A DNA stretch of 64,000 nucleotides from Pampus argenteus (GCA_036937835.1 CM072881.1:1442501-1506500); one strand, 5' to 3'; shown: positions 1 to 12,135, numbered from the stretch's first letter. The notes: a model not told the origin generated them from the sequence alone. Translations and numbers: made by a program.

Positions 1-1203
1 CCTTTGCTATAAGCAGTCAGTGATGTATATATATAGGCTCTTTACACAAAACACAAAACCACCACTACATATATGCATGTTTGGCAAAACATTGCCAGTC
101 ACTCATCTGTTGCAGCTTCCCTAAACAGGCAGAGGTTGTCCTGTTTTGTGAATTATCTGGTAATATTTCACACTCCAAGACCTGCAGTCAACTCAATAAA
201 ACCCAGGTTAACATGATGCATGTGTAATGTGGAGGGAGCTTTAATTCAAAAGTGATGAATTGGGATTATATTTCTTAGATCAGTAAGATACGGAGACCCA
301 ACATATTCAAAATAGGTATAATGAAATAAATAATAGTTTGGGATTGGCTATATGTTCATTCAGTTGGTTATTTATTATTGATTTTGTCTGTATTTACTTT
401 TTTTATTTCATTATTTACATAGTTTAAATAGTGTGTCTCCATAATAAGCAACTTGAAGTATGATGCAGTTAAGTTATCAACCTAAGTTAGCACATCAGAG
501 TTTGTTTTAGCAATGTGAGAAAATTCAACTCACGCCAACTAACACATTTGCAAGTGAGTACTCTGTGAACTACATGGATGGAACTTGATCCTGAGGTGTT
601 TTAAATGGGTTAAAATGATATGGAGTGTTGAGAAGATAATGGTTGTAATGTTCTGGCAGGTTGCTAAAAAGCCATGTTTACTGATTTCACCTTTAATGTT
701 GAGTGAGGACGCATGTACAATTTATATTCAGCATTGATGATGTACAAATACAATAACATGGTGGATGTAACAGTTGCAAACACCCAGTGTGGGTATTATG
801 TATTTATTATTCCAGAGCACTCATTATACCATGCTGATGCCATGACTATTTTTTGAAGTTATTTATTCATTTATTTTTTGATATGGCAATATCACAACAA
901 ACAGAATAATACCATTACTACGTGGTATTTTCTTCCTGTAAAAATAAATAAATATTTTCCATATTTAACACAGAGGGGGCATGTTTAGTTTGCCACACAG
1001 TAGTGCATCACATAGACTTGATGAGTAGCCTATTGCTACTTCTGAGGGATAAATGTGTAAAGAGGAGTTGAGTCTATGAGTAATGAATGAATTTGCATGA
1101 TTTTGAAAATAAAATGTTATTTATCAACTTGTGTAGAGGGTAATATTTTTAATGCAACATGTTTTATGTTTATGTTTATATACAACCTGCAATTATACAC
1201 CAG
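1..1203. other. AT-rich intergenic sequence, no gene seen
   Basis: AT-rich DNA with short open frames only. No recognisable protein similarity, RNA gene, long repeat or splice-consistent exon was seen on either strand. Confidence 0.6.
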
Positions 1204-2028
1204 TTATCTGTCTGTCCCCTCATTGTCTACTGTGTGATGGAGAGGGTGTGGATCATTGTCCATGATGGATAACAGTTTCTTCAGTGTTCTCCTCTCCACC
1301 ACGGTCACAAAAGTCTCCAGCCTGAGACCTAGTACAGAGCCAGCCTTCTTGATGATTTTATCAAGTCTGATGGTGTTGCTGGCTCTGATGCTGCTGCCCC
1401 AACACGCAGCAGCAAAGAAGATGGCGCTGGCAACGACTGGTAAAAGATCTCCAACATCTTGCTGCACACATTGAAGGATCTCAGCTTCCTCAGGAAATAG
1501 TCTGCTCATCCCCTTTTTGTACACAGCTTCTGTGTTAGATTTCCAGTCCAGTGTGTTGTCAATCACCACTCCCAGGTATTTGTCCTCCACCTCCACCACC
1601 ACCTCCCCCCTGATCAGTACTGGCTGTGAAGGCATCCTCTTCCTCCTGAAGTCGATCACCATCTCTCTGGTCTTGTTGACATTCAGCCTCAGGTGATTCT
1701 GTTCGGACCACTCTACAAAGTTGTCCACCAGCGTCCTGTACTCACCCTCCTCTCCCTCTCTTATACACCCGACAACAGAGTCATTAGAAAACTTCTGCAG
1801 GTGACATGACTCAGAGTTGTATTGAAAGTCAGTGGTGTATAAGGTGAAGAGGAAGGGAGAAAGTACAGTTCCCTGTGGAGCTCCTGTATCACTGACCACC
1901 ACATCAGACAGGACACTGCCCAGACGGACAAACTGTGGCCTGCCCGTCAAGTAGTCAGTAATCTATGAGATCACTGTGTCGTCAACACCCACCACCTGCA
2001 GCTTCTCACCCAGTAGCAGAGGTTGGAT
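1204..2028 (-). mobile_element. Rex1/Babar-type LINE fragment, reverse-transcriptase 3' half
   Basis: On the minus strand this encodes the second half of a non-LTR reverse transcriptase. Recognisable parts are TGRPQFVRLG, the APQGTVLSPFLFTLYT block of RT, an FSNDS sequence where an FxDD-like catalytic box is expected (second Asp lost), the thumb-side NKTREMVIDFRR and the YLGVVIDNTLDW block. This wording is typical of the Rex1/Babar branch of L2-like LINEs in teleosts. An in-frame stop near 1965 shows it is dead. It continues at 4908 on the far side of an L2 insertion: the reading NTI there joins QPLLLGEK here. Confidence 0.8.
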
Positions 2029-2031
2029 AAT

Positions 2032-3571
2032 AACTACAATAATTACTTCATCTAAGTCGTCAACCTGTCTCTTAGACCCCATCCCAACCAGGCTGCTTAA
2101 AGATGTATTACCTTTAGTTAGCCCGTCCTTATTAAATATGATTAATCTGTCTTTATTATCAGGATATGTACCACAGTCCTTTAAAATAGCTGTGATTAAG
2201 CCTCTTCTTAAAAAACCAACTCTAGATCAAGAGGTTTTAGCCAATTACAGACCGATATCAAACCTTTCATTCATCTCGAAGGTACTTGAGAAAGCCGTAG
2301 CCAACCAACTATGTGACTTTCTCCACACAAACAGTTTATTCGAGGAGTTTCAGTCAGGATTTAGAGTAAATCATAGCACAGAGACCGCACTAGTTAAAGT
2401 TACAAACAACCTCCTAATGGCATCAGACAAAGGACTCATCTCTGTACTTGTCCTATTAGATCTTAGTGCCGCATTTGACACCATTGACCATCAGATTCTC
2501 TTACAGAGACTGGAATACCAAATTGGCATTAAAGGAACCGCCCTAGGCTGGTTTAAGTCATATTTCCTAGACCGTTCTCAGTTTGTTCATGTTCATGATG
2601 AATCCTCCATGCAAACCAAAGTTTCTCATGGAGTCCCACAAGGTTCTGTATTAGGGCCACTTCTTTTCAGTTTATATATGCTTCCCTTAGGCAACATTAT
2701 TAGGAATCATTCAATTAACTTTCACTGTTATGCTGACGACACCCAATTATATTTATCGATCAAGCCTGATGAAACCAATCACTTGACTAGACTTCAAGCA
2801 TGCATTAAGGACATAAAAAATTGGATGACCCACAATTTTCTGAAGCTAAATTCAGAAAAAACTGAAGTTCTCCTAATAGGACCCAAACACCTTAGAAACT
2901 ATCATTCCAGAGATTTAGCCTTAGATGGGATCACCCTGGCCTCCAGCTCCACCGTAAAAAATCTTGGCGTTGTTTTTGATCAAGACTTGTCCTTTAATAA
3001 CTATATAAAACAACTTTCGAGGACTGCATTCTTCCACTTGCGTAACATTGCCAAAATCAGATGCATCATTTCTCAAGTGGATGCAGAAAAACTAGTCCAT
3101 GCATTTGTTACTTCTAGGCTGGACTATTGTAACTCTTTGCTATCAGGCTGCTCTAATAAGTCTCTTAAGAGTTTGCAGCTGATTCAGAACGCTGCTGCAC
3201 GTGTTCTGACAGGAACCAAAATCAGAGATCACATCTCTCCCATTTTGGCTTCCTTGCACTGGCTACCTGTTAAATCTAGAATAGAATTTAAAATTATTCT
3301 CCTAACTTACAAAGCTCTTCATGGTCAGGCACCATCATATTTAAAAGAGCTCATAGTACCTTACCACCCCACTAGAACATTGCGCTCCCAGGATGGTGGG
3401 TTCCTTGTGGTTCCTATAGTGTCTAAAAGTAGATTGGGAGCCAGAGCTTTCAGCTATCAAGCTCCTCTTCTGTGGAATAAACTACCACTCTGTGTTCGGG
3501 AGGCAGACACGATCAACACCTTTAAGAGTAGACTTAAGACTTTCCTGTTTGATAAAGCTTATAATTAGGGC
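2032..3571 (+). CDS. L2 LINE reverse transcriptase, partial ORF2 C-terminal part
   Basis: About 510 residues open through the RT core to the natural C-terminus. In order: the LLKKPTLDQ...NYRPISNLSF block (finger), HSTETALVKV, the LLDLSAAFDTIDH block carrying the first catalytic Asp (FDTIDH), GVPQGSVLGPLLFSLY, the catalytic YADD box (FHCYADDTQLYL), NSEKTEVLLIGP, and the C-terminal SRLDYCNSLLSG and LHWLPVKSRIEFK blocks. The endonuclease domain is missing because the copy is 5' truncated. The first 18 codons of the open frame that begins at 1976 are antisense Rex1 sequence and do not belong to it. No promoter is visible, so it is a dead-on-arrival copy even though this stretch has no stop. Confidence 0.85.
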
Positions 3572-4059
3572 TGGCTCAGGTCATCCCTTAGTTATGCTGC
3601 CATAGAACTAGACTACTGGGGGACTCACATACTCTCTCATTCTCTCTCTCTCCTTATCTATCCATCTATCTAATCCATCTATCTATCATGTTACTAATTA
3701 AACTTCTTCCCCGGAGTTTCTGAGCTCTCTCGCCCAGCAGGTTCTTGTGGACTTTGTCTGCTGCTGTGGTCCTGCGTGGCGTCTACTGCATGTGTTGTCG
3801 CCGTCATCATTGTTGCCATATCCCCATTACAGTTTATAGTTATGTAATGATTTGCTGCTACTGTAATAATTCATCATTCATTGTAACCTATTCTTATCAT
3901 CAACTGTAATTCATTATTATTCATTGTACAATATGTGTGTGTTGATTTGTTCTGTACATGTGACATCATTGCACGTCTGTCCGTCCTGGGAGAGGGATCC
4001 CTCCTTTGTGGCTCTTCCTGAGGTTTCTTCCACCTTTTTTCCTGTTAAAAGGTTTTTTG

Positions 4060-4760
4060 GGCTACGTTTACACGTAGCCGGGTATGTTGAGAAACGAATA
4101 TTTCCCTCCCTCCGTTTTCCAAAATAACATCGTGCACATAGCATCGTTTTCAAAAAAGTTTTCGTTTACATCAACCCGCATAAAAACGCCATCAAGCGCC
4201 ATCATAAGTCGGAGAGTGCCAACAGTGATGACCGCGACATCCTAAAATTTTCACGCCACTCCTCCGGGACAACCACTTCATTTTCAAAATTATCCCACCA
4301 TACAGCAGTCCTCCCGGGTCGGACCCAAAACCGGCGACGTTGGCGGTGACGGCGACTGGGTCTTCGAATAGGTGGGAGAAGTGATAAAAGTGCTGACCTC
4401 CGAGCCCTCATTCGTCTCTGGTCATCGACATGATGCATCAGCTGTGTATGCAAATGCAAACACATAAGAAGTGTTTGCACCAGAATAAATGCGACTGCTA
4501 CTCTGAGCGCTTCCATGATCGTCGTCATAGCAACAAGTAAACATTGGTCGCACTTTTAGCGCATCAGCTGCCTAAAACTCCGTTTATCTCAATTTACACG
4601 CAAACGCAAAACCGGAGTTTTCCAGAATCTCCACTCTAGCCGGAGTTTTTAGAAAGATTCGTTTTCAGAGGCGAATTCACCGTTTGCGTGTAAAAGATAG
4701 GTACAAACGAAGGGAAATGTCTCCGTTTTTAAAAATACCCGTGTACGTGTAAACAGGGCC
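4060..4760 (-). mobile_element. PIF/Harbinger transposon, internally deleted (about 0.7 kb)
   Basis: Imperfect terminal inverted repeats (GGCTACGTTTACACGTAGCC at the left, GGCCCTGTTTACACGTACAC as the reverse complement of the right) are flanked by the 3-bp duplication TTG. Removing the element and one TTG gives the uninterrupted L2 3'-UTR text seen in the other copies (TTTTTTGGTGGGCAAG). It carries only the start of a Harbinger transposase on the minus strand, so it is non-autonomous. Confidence 0.85.
4202..4528 (-). pseudogene. Harbinger transposase N-terminal fragment
   Basis: The minus-strand frame of 108 residues reads RRRFWVRPGRTAVWWDNF and VPEEWRENFRMSRSSLLALSD. These are the conserved N-terminal blocks of teleost PIF/Harbinger (HARBI1-like) nucleases. 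The DDE nuclease core that should follow is absent, because the element ends shortly after. It lies inside the 4060-4760 element and is not functional. Confidence 0.75.
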
Positions 4761-4907
4761 TTGGTGGGCAAGTTTTTCCTCACTCGAATCGAGGGTCTAA
4801 GGACAGAGGGTGTCACTCCCTGTACAGATTGTAAAGCCCTCTGAGACAAATGTATTTTGTGATTTTGGGCTATATAAATAAAATTTGATTTGATTTGATT
4901 TGATTTG

Positions 4908-5135
4908 ATGGTGTTGACAGCACTGGAGAAAGTGATCTTCACAGTACCTTCTCCACCATCCAGATGCATATGGGCTCGTAGCAGCTGGTAGATGACAGCA
5001 TCATTGACACCTAAATGGGGCTGGTAGGCACACTGCAAAGGGTCCAGAAACGTCCTCACCTGTGGCCTCAGCTGGGCTAAGACCAGTCTATCCAGGACCT
5101 TCATCACATGAGATGTGAGGGCAGGACGTCTTCCA
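4908..5135 (-). mobile_element. Rex1/Babar-type LINE fragment, reverse-transcriptase 5' part
   Basis: The minus-strand frame reads ALTSHVMKVLDRLVLAQLRP, then LDPLQCAYQPHLGVNDAV, GGEGTVKITF and SSAVNTI. These are the early RT blocks of the Rex1-type LINE whose later blocks lie at 1204-2028. The break point NTI / QPLLLG is the L2 integration site. Upstream of about 5135 the similarity stops. Confidence 0.8.
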
Positions 5136-5214
5136 CAGCAACAGAACTTTCTGCTGACTCAGGCTCAGGTTGTACAGATGTCCTAATACAGGAGACAGCT
5201 AGTTGGCGTAGGTC

Positions 5215-5251
5215 TTCAGGAGGAGGAGGAGGAGGAGGAGGAGGAGGAGGA
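5215..5251. repeat. (GGA)n microsatellite
   Basis: Near-perfect trinucleotide tract. It creates the poly-Gly and poly-Pro open frames on the two strands here, which are not genes. Confidence 0.9.
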
Positions 5252-6396
5252 GCAGGTGGAGAGCTGCTGTACAGGAGAAGACTGGGGGGTTGAGGCATTT
5301 GGGACAGTGTGGGTGTGTGGAGAGGTATGGGCGTTTGAGGGGTGGCAGGAGGTGAGCTAAACCTGTTGAAAAACTGGTTGAACTGAAAAATTAAAGTTTT
5401 AATGCAGTGTTTTCTCAGAATATTAATGAGAAAAACCCTTCAGGTTCTTTAATGAGCGCAGTCTGGCAGAGGTTTTATCTCTGTGCAAACTTGCCCTCGA
5501 TCGGTCATGAGTGACATATTAGACTAAACAAGTTCATCCAACATGTTTTGAAAAGTGGCTAGACCCAAGACCCAAGTGGGACACATTCTTGCTCAAGTGC
5601 TATCCCCTGAACTCCATTGAATAATATCCTGTGGTCTCACTTGAGAAAAGATCCTGTGACACAGTTACTGAGACATGCCCATGATACTGCCGTAGAATTC
5701 TCCATAATCTGGTACATTTGAAGAAGTATAATCTGGTACATGTGTTTCAACATTGTTAAATCTATTGCAATTAACTACAACAGGCTGTGAGGCTGTTCCC
5801 CCGGGGAGGCAGAGTTTAAGAGACGAGGATGTGCTCCCCATCTTCCGACTGACTTTCTAAAAGCTTCAAAGCAGCATCTATTTCTCTGAAGCATGAGAGA
5901 CTTCAGTTTCAGACTTGTTGATTCATTCTTCAACCGCTCCATATAGATTAGACAGTTACTTGCCAACTAGTAAGGGCTCAATGTCACCTAAAAGAGGATG
6001 GTGTCCATGTTTCGTTTCGTTCATTGAAGTTGAGTCAGAGCTGAGTCAAACAGATCAGTAACTGCCGTTCTCTGATTTTGAGCTACACATTCCATTTCTG
6101 CTTTGCTTTTTGTGGCATAGAACTGCAGCTGTCAATTTTGATGGATGTCTTCAATGTCCTAATTTTGTCACTAATCCTGCTATCCATGTGCACTTGTCCC
6201 ATAGGACAAATTCCACTGGGGATTCATGGGTGGGCTTTAACCTGCGACTTACACACCTTATAACAGTATCAAATATGTTAACTTCACTAAGGCTGTAAGT
6301 TATCCTCACAGAAGTGGCATACAGATACAGCAAGTTTGGAAATAGCTATAAAACCTGACATATATTAAGACTGCTTTTCTCCCGTCGACATTCAAC
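5252..6396. other. Intergenic sequence, no gene seen
   Basis: No coding similarity, inverted-repeat termini or RNA gene recognised. The overlapping open frames at 6078-6333 on both strands show no known motif. Confidence 0.5.
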
Positions 6397-7037
6397 AAAT
6401 AACTACAATATTTTCTTCATCTAAGCCGTCAACCTGTCTCTTAGACCCCATCCCAACCAGGCTGCTTAAAGATGTATTACCTTTAGTTAGCCCTTCCTTG
6501 TTGGATATGATTAATCTGTCTTTATTATCAGGATATGTACCACAGTCCTTTAAAGTAGCTGTGATTAAGCCTCTTCTTAAAAAGCCAACTCTAGATCAAG
6601 AGGTTTTAGCCAACTACAGGCCAATATCAAACCTTTCATTCCTTTCTAAGGTACTTGAGAAAGCCGTAGCAAAATCAGCTATGTGATTTTCTCCAAACAA
6701 ACAGCTTATTCGAGGAGTTTCAGTCAGGATATAGAGTAAATCATAGCACAGAGACCGCACTAGTTAAAGTTACAAACGACCTCCTAATGGCATCAGACAA
6801 AGGACTCATCTCTGTACTTGTCCTATTAGATCTTAGTGCCGCATTTGACACCATTGACCATCAGATTCGCTTACAGAGACTGGAATATCAAATTGGCATT
6901 AAAGGAACCGCCCTAGGCTGGTTTAAGTCATATTTCCTAGACCGATCTCAGTTTGTTCATGAATCCTCCATGCAAACCAAAGTTGCTCATGGAGTCCCAC
7001 AAGGTTCTGTATTAGGGCCACTTCTATTCAGTATATA

Positions 7038-8492
7038 CACACGTGGACAAAATTGTTGATACCCTTTGTTTAATGAAAGAAAAACTCACAATGGTCAGAG
7101 AAATAACTTCAATATGTAAAAAGTAAGAATAAATAAAAATTCTAAGAAATTTAACCAATGAAAGTCAGGCATTGCTTTTCAACGATGCTTCAAGAGAATT
7201 ATTTTAAAAAATAAACTCATGAAACAGGCCTGGACAAAAATTATGGTACCCTATAAATTTATTAATTTTAATATTTTCTTGCACAACCTTTTGAGGCAAT
7301 CACTGCAATCAGACGATTCCTGTAACTGTCAATTAGACTTTTGCACCTCTCAGTAGGTATTTTGGCCCACTCCTCCTGTGCAAACTGCTCCAGTTGTCTC
7401 AGGTTTGAAGGGTGCCTTTTCCAGGCGGCATTTTTCAGCTCCTTCCAAAGATGCTCAATAGGATTAAGGTCAGGGCTCATAAAAGGCCACTTTAGAATTG
7501 TCCAGTGTTTTCCTCTTAGCCATTCTCTGGTGTTTTTAGCTGTGTGTTTTGGGTCGTTGTCCTGTTGCAAGACCCATGACCTGCGACTGAGACCAAGCTT
7601 TCTGACACTGGCCAGCACATTTCTCTCTAGAATCCCTTGATAGTCTTGAGACTTCATTGTACCCTGCACAGATTCAAGACACCCTGTGCCAAATGCAGCA
7701 AAGCAGCCCCAGAACATAACAGAGCCTCTTCCATGTTTCACAGTAGGGACAGTGTTCTTTTCTTTATATGCTTCATTTTTTGTCTGTGAACATAGAGCTG
7801 ATGTGCCTTGCCAAAAAGTAACATTTTTGTCTCATCTGTCCATAGGACATTCTCCCAGAACCTGTGTGGCTTGTCAACATGTAGTTTGGCAAATTCCAGT
7901 CTGGCTTTTTATGACTTGTTTTCAACAATGGTGTCCTCTTGGTCGTCTCCCATGTCCATTTTGGCTCAAACAACGACGGATGGTGCGATCTGACACTGAT
8001 GTTCCTTGAGCTTGAAGTTCACCTTTAACCTCTTTAGAAGTTTTTCTGGGCTCTTTTGTTACCATTCGTATTATCCTTCTCCTTGATTTGTCATCAATTT
8101 TCCTCTGGTCCATGTTGAGTGTCATACACACCATGTCACCAAACAGCACAGTGACTACCTGTAGTCCTTTATATAGGCCCACTGACTGATTACTGCTTGT
8201 AGAGACATGTGATGCTAATTAGTGGACACACCTTGAATTAACATGTCCCTTTGGTCACATTATTTTTAATCTTTTCTAGGGGTACCATCATCTTTGTCCA
8301 GGCCTGTTTCATGAGTTTATTTTTTAAAATAATTATCTTGAAGCATCGTTGAAAAGCAATGCCTGACTTTCATTGGTTAAATTTCTTAGAATTTTTATTT
8401 ATTATTACTTTTTACAGATTGAAGTTATTTCTGACCTTTGTGAGTTTTTTCTTTAATTAAACGAAGGGTACCAACAATTTTGTCCACGTGTG
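7038..8492 (-). mobile_element. Tc1-like transposon, copy A (1455 bp)
   Basis: Terminal inverted repeats CACACGTGGACAAAATTGTT at both ends, with TA on each side (7036-7037 and 8493-8494), as expected for Tc1/mariner target duplication in the L2 copy. The inverted repeats are long, about 200 bp: the segment around 7150-7260 (AAAGTCAGGCATTGCTTTTC) reappears inverted around 8275-8385. The transposase is on the minus strand. The sister copy at 31928-33565 is 183 bp longer. Confidence 0.92.
7268..8125 (-). pseudogene. Tc1-like transposase, deleted and frameshifted (copy A)
   Basis: Minus strand. The start MTLNMDQRK is followed directly by DDKSRRRIIRMV, so the first helix-turn-helix region present in copy B is missing. 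Then come TIRRCLSQNG (second helix-turn-helix) and a frameshifted stretch around the first catalytic Asp. The C-terminal half is open, with QQDNDPKHTA carrying the second Asp and SPDLNPIEHLW carrying the Glu of the DDE triad. About 285 residues are represented against roughly 340 for Tc1 transposases. It cannot make an active enzyme. Confidence 0.88.
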
Positions 8493-10052
8493 TATGCTTC
8501 CTCTAGGGAACATTATTAGGAATCATTCAATTAACTTTCACTGTTATGCCGACGACACCCAATTATATTTATCGATCAAGCCTGATGAAACCAATCACTT
8601 AACTAAACTCCAAGCATGCATTAAGGACATAGAAAATTGGATGACCCACAATTTTCTGATGCTAAATTCAGATAAAACTGAAGTTCTTGTAATAGGACCC
8701 AAACACCTCAGAAACTATCATTGCAGAGATTTAGCCTTAGACGGGATCACCCTGGCCTCCAGCTCCATCGTAAAAAATCTTGGAGTTGTTTTTGATCAGA
8801 ATTTGTCCTTTAATGACTATATAAAACAACTTTCGAGGACTGCATTCTTCCACTTACGTAACATTGCCAAAATCAGACGCATCATTTCTCAAGCAGATGC
8901 AGAAAAACTAGTCCATGCATTTGTTACTTCTAGGCTGGACTATTGTAACTCTTTGTTATCAGGCTGCTCTAATAAATCTCTTAAGAGTTTGCAGCTGATT
9001 CAGAATGCTGCTGCACGTGTTCTGACAGGAACCAAGATCAGAGATCCCATCTCTCCCATTTTGGCTTCCTTGCACTGGCTACCCGTTAAATCTAGAATAG
9101 AATTTAAAATTCTTCTACTAACATACAAAGCTCTTCATGGTCAGGCACCATCATATCTAAAAGAGCTCATAGTACCTTACCACCCCACTAGAACACTGCA
9201 CTCCCAGGATGCTGGGTTCCTGGTGGTTCCTATAGTGACTAAAAGTAGATTGGGAGCCAGAGCTTTCAGCTATCAAGCTCCTCTTCTGTGGAATAAACTA
9301 CCACTCTGTGTTCAGGAGGCAGACACGATCAACGCCTTTAAGAGTAGACTTAAGATTTTCCTTTTTGATAAAGCTTATAATTAGGGCCGGCTCAGGTCAT
9401 CCCTTAGTTATGCTGCCATAGGACTAGACTGCTGGGGGACTCACACACTCTCTCCTTCTCTCTCTCTCCTTCTCTCTCTCTCCTTATCTATCCATCTATC
9501 TAATCCATCTATCTATCTATCATGTTACTAACTAAACTGTGCTCTCTCGTCCAGCAGGTTCTCTGTGGACTGTGCCTGCTGCTGTGGTCCTGCGTGGCGT
9601 CTTCTGCATGTGTTGTCACCATCATCATTGTTACCATATCCCCATTACAGATTATAGTTAGTTAATGATTTGCTGCTGTTCATCTGTATCTCTATCACAA
9701 GTTTCACTGTTACTGTAATAATTCATTATCCATTGTAAACATTCTCATTTTATCATTGTAATTCACTATAATTCATTGTGAGTGTACAATATGTGTGTGT
9801 TGATTGTTCTGTACATGTGACATCATTGCACGTCTGTCCGTCCTGGGAGAGGGATCCCTCCTCTGTGGCTCTTCCTGAGGTTTCTTCCACCTTTTTCCCT
9901 GTTAAAAGGTTTTTTGGTGGGCAAGTTTTTCCTCACTTGAATCGAGGGTCTAAGGACAGAGGGTGTCACTCCCTGTACAGATTGTAAAGCCCTCTGAGAC
10001 AAATGTATTTTGTGATTTTGGGCTATATAAATAAAATTTGATTTGATTTGAT

Positions 10053-11425
10053 ATAGATAGAATACATAATAATAATATTAATGTTATGGTACAGTTTACT
10101 GTCTATGAAATATTGCTTTAACATAAATGATAACCCAGACATCAGTTATAAGAAAACGCTGTTCACAACTTGTCAATTTCGTTTTTAGGTGCAATGTTGT
10201 ATCATTTAATTCATATTCTGTTCACAGTTGGTGAACTCTTTGGACACTCAGAATAGAGAAATCAACAATTTAATAATTTAATATTATATGTTATTCAATA
10301 TTGTAGTGTTTGTATGAAGCTGTTCACAAGTGCTGTACTGTCAACTGAAAAACATAACAGTGTGAAACTGACTAAATCTTTACTTGTGTGGAAATGCTAT
10401 AGTAATGTGAAGACACATGTTTAGTACAGATTTAAAAAAACTACTTTATAGCATCCACTTTTAGCCTGTTAAATTACAGTGCTTATGTGTAAGGACTGTA
10501 TTCAGTGCAAGTGGATTGTAAAAAAAAAAAAAAGAAAATCAGCCAAACATCACATCTTTTTGGACTCCACGCCTTTGGACTCCCTCTGTGGATCCCGTCA
10601 AACCTTAACCCTAACCCTGAATGTTTGATGTTAGGAAATGTTGGGGGGGGGGGGGGGGGGGTTTGCATTGATGCTTACGTGTATAAATAATTGACAGCAA
10701 TAAAACAATAAATGTATAACCTTCAGTATATAACCTATTATTGAAGATAAAAAAAAAGTTTGTATGTTACATTATTTGACTCTCTGGATCCATGCATCAT
10801 TGTAATAATGGTGCAATAGTGCCATGTAGTGGCTTCAAGACAAAACTGTCAAATTAAAGTCAAACTGACTTTCTTTAATGGCTAGAGTGAATACTGATAT
10901 ATTCACCACTTTAATATACAATACTCCACCATGGGAGCATTTTGCATTTTTATTAAATAAACCAGTTTATTTAATATATTATGTCTTTAAAACAATCTCT
11001 CTAAATAATAAAAACCTGAAACGGCATAATCTTAAAATGAAGCAATCAGGAAAAAAATAAGATTTTGTCAGACTCATTAACAGTATGTTGAACACTAATG
11101 CATAATTTCAGGCCCACTCACCTCCCCCCATTTTGGTAACATTTGGTAACAAACATCTGGCCTAAGAGCTTCTGTTGTAACAGAGTCATCCACTATGTGG
11201 ACAACTTCACCACCTTTTACAACAGAACATCTCCTCCTCCATCTAAATCATTGAAGTTACCCTTCATTCCTAAGGAGTGCCGTTTGTAAAGCGTCTCGCT
11301 CTGAAAATAACAGCAACATTTTGTCACATTTAGCTAAAAACGATGTTTAAAAAACTGGTTTGAATTTTTGAGAGTCCCTTTTTTGCACATTTAGAACAAT
11401 ATTTGTGAACTTAGAGATATTTTAA
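10053..11425. other. Intergenic AT-rich sequence with a poly-G tract
   Basis: No gene recognised. Contains a poly-A run at about 10518, a G run of about 20 at 10642-10660 and a short CCTTAACCCTAACCCT stretch at about 10604 that is too short to call telomeric. Open frames here are low-complexity. Confidence 0.5.
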
Positions 11426-11610
11426 ATATTTAAATCCAAATGTTAAATGTAAAATCTAAATGCTAAATATAAATCTAAATGCTAAATATAAATATAAATG
11501 TTAAATATAAATCTAAATCTAAATGTTGAAGCTAAATGTTAAATATATATCTAAATGTTAAATCTAAATCTAAATCTAAATGTTGAAGCTAAATGTTTCG
11601 GGTGAAACTA
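11426..11610 (+). repeat. Degenerate short-unit repeat (TAAATCTAAATGT type)
   Basis: About 185 bp of variable head-to-tail units built from AAATCTAAATGTTAAAT and AAATGTTGAAGCT. It lies just outside the HECT gene promoter region. Its position suggests a subterminal repeat array of the large HECT-integrase element, but no terminus could be located, so this is inference. Confidence 0.7.
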
Positions 11611-12135
11611 AATATTTAGCTAAAATGCAAATTCAAATGACGGTAACCGGAAGTGCCAAAATAAAAGCTCGAGAAGGTCAGAGCGTCTTTATAGTGGCAT
11701 ATGACGAATAAAACCCATCTTTTCCGGGTAAATGGACTCTTGGACATGGATTATCGTGATAATAACTACCTAGATGAACAAACACGTTTGGAGAAACTTT
11801 ATTTGAAGAGTACTTTGAGTTTTTAGTGTCACTTTTATAAAGGGTGCGGGACTTATGATCTGTAGCCACTATAGCCAGCCACAAGGGGGCTCACTTTGAC
11901 TGATCTGTCATTTTCGCGGTGTCGGATCGTCTACATCCGCCCGCCTTCACCCCGGTAAACTCTACTGTCATATACCTCTGCAAAAATGTCGACAAATGAG
12001 TCAACTTTAGCGGAGAACATCGACAGAGCCATTCTCGCGGCGATACAGGACTTTTCTGCGGCAACGGCAACGGCAACCGCCACAGGCCAACTCGGTAAGT
12101 TTGTTTTACAGACTACGTAGCATTGGATTCTTGTC

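Larger units (their letters stand above)
2029..4907 (+). mobile_element. 5'-truncated L2-type LINE (copy 1), with nested Harbinger insertion
   Basis: An L2 retrotransposon remnant. It starts inside the reverse-transcriptase region, runs through an intact C-terminal ORF end (stop just after 3568) and a 3' UTR with a TCCATCTATCTA-rich stretch, and ends in the family's 3' tail: TATATAAATAAAATTTG followed by four or more TTTGA repeats. It was inserted into the minus-strand Rex1-type LINE, whose frame resumes on each side. A Harbinger element at 4060-4760 interrupts its 3' UTR. The same tail recurs at six other places in this window, which identifies it as one active family. Confidence 0.85.
6430..9387 (+). 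pseudogene. L2 reverse transcriptase, frameshifted and transposon-interrupted
   Basis: Same RT blocks as copy 1 (NYRPISNLSF, LLDLSAAFDTIDH, GVPQGSVLGPLLFS, then HCYADDTQLYL after the Tc1). A small indel near 6668 (KAVAKSAM then stop, against KAVANQLCDF in copy 1) breaks the frame before the catalytic core. The Tc1 element at 7038-8492 then separates GPLLFSIY from MLPLGNII. The downstream part is open to the natural stop. Confidence 0.85.
6397..10052 (+). mobile_element. 5'-truncated L2-type LINE (copy 2), split by a Tc1 element
   Basis: Second L2 copy of the same family as 2029-4907, in the same orientation and truncated within a few tens of bases of the same point. The RT region is interrupted at the SLYML position by a Tc1 transposon (7038-8492) and resumes exactly after it. 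The 3' UTR and the TATATAAATAAAATTTG plus TTTGA tail end near 10052. Copy 2 has a CTCTCTCC expansion in its 3' UTR and lacks the Harbinger insertion. Confidence 0.85.

Noticed and set aside
1256..1474. Plus-strand 72-residue frame
   Set aside because: Antisense of the Rex1-type reverse transcriptase fragment.
10483..10690. Open frames on both strands over poly-A, CCCTAACCCT and poly-G stretches, including a telomere-like phrase
   Set aside because: Only about two CCCTAA units; the frames are simple-sequence translations without homology.
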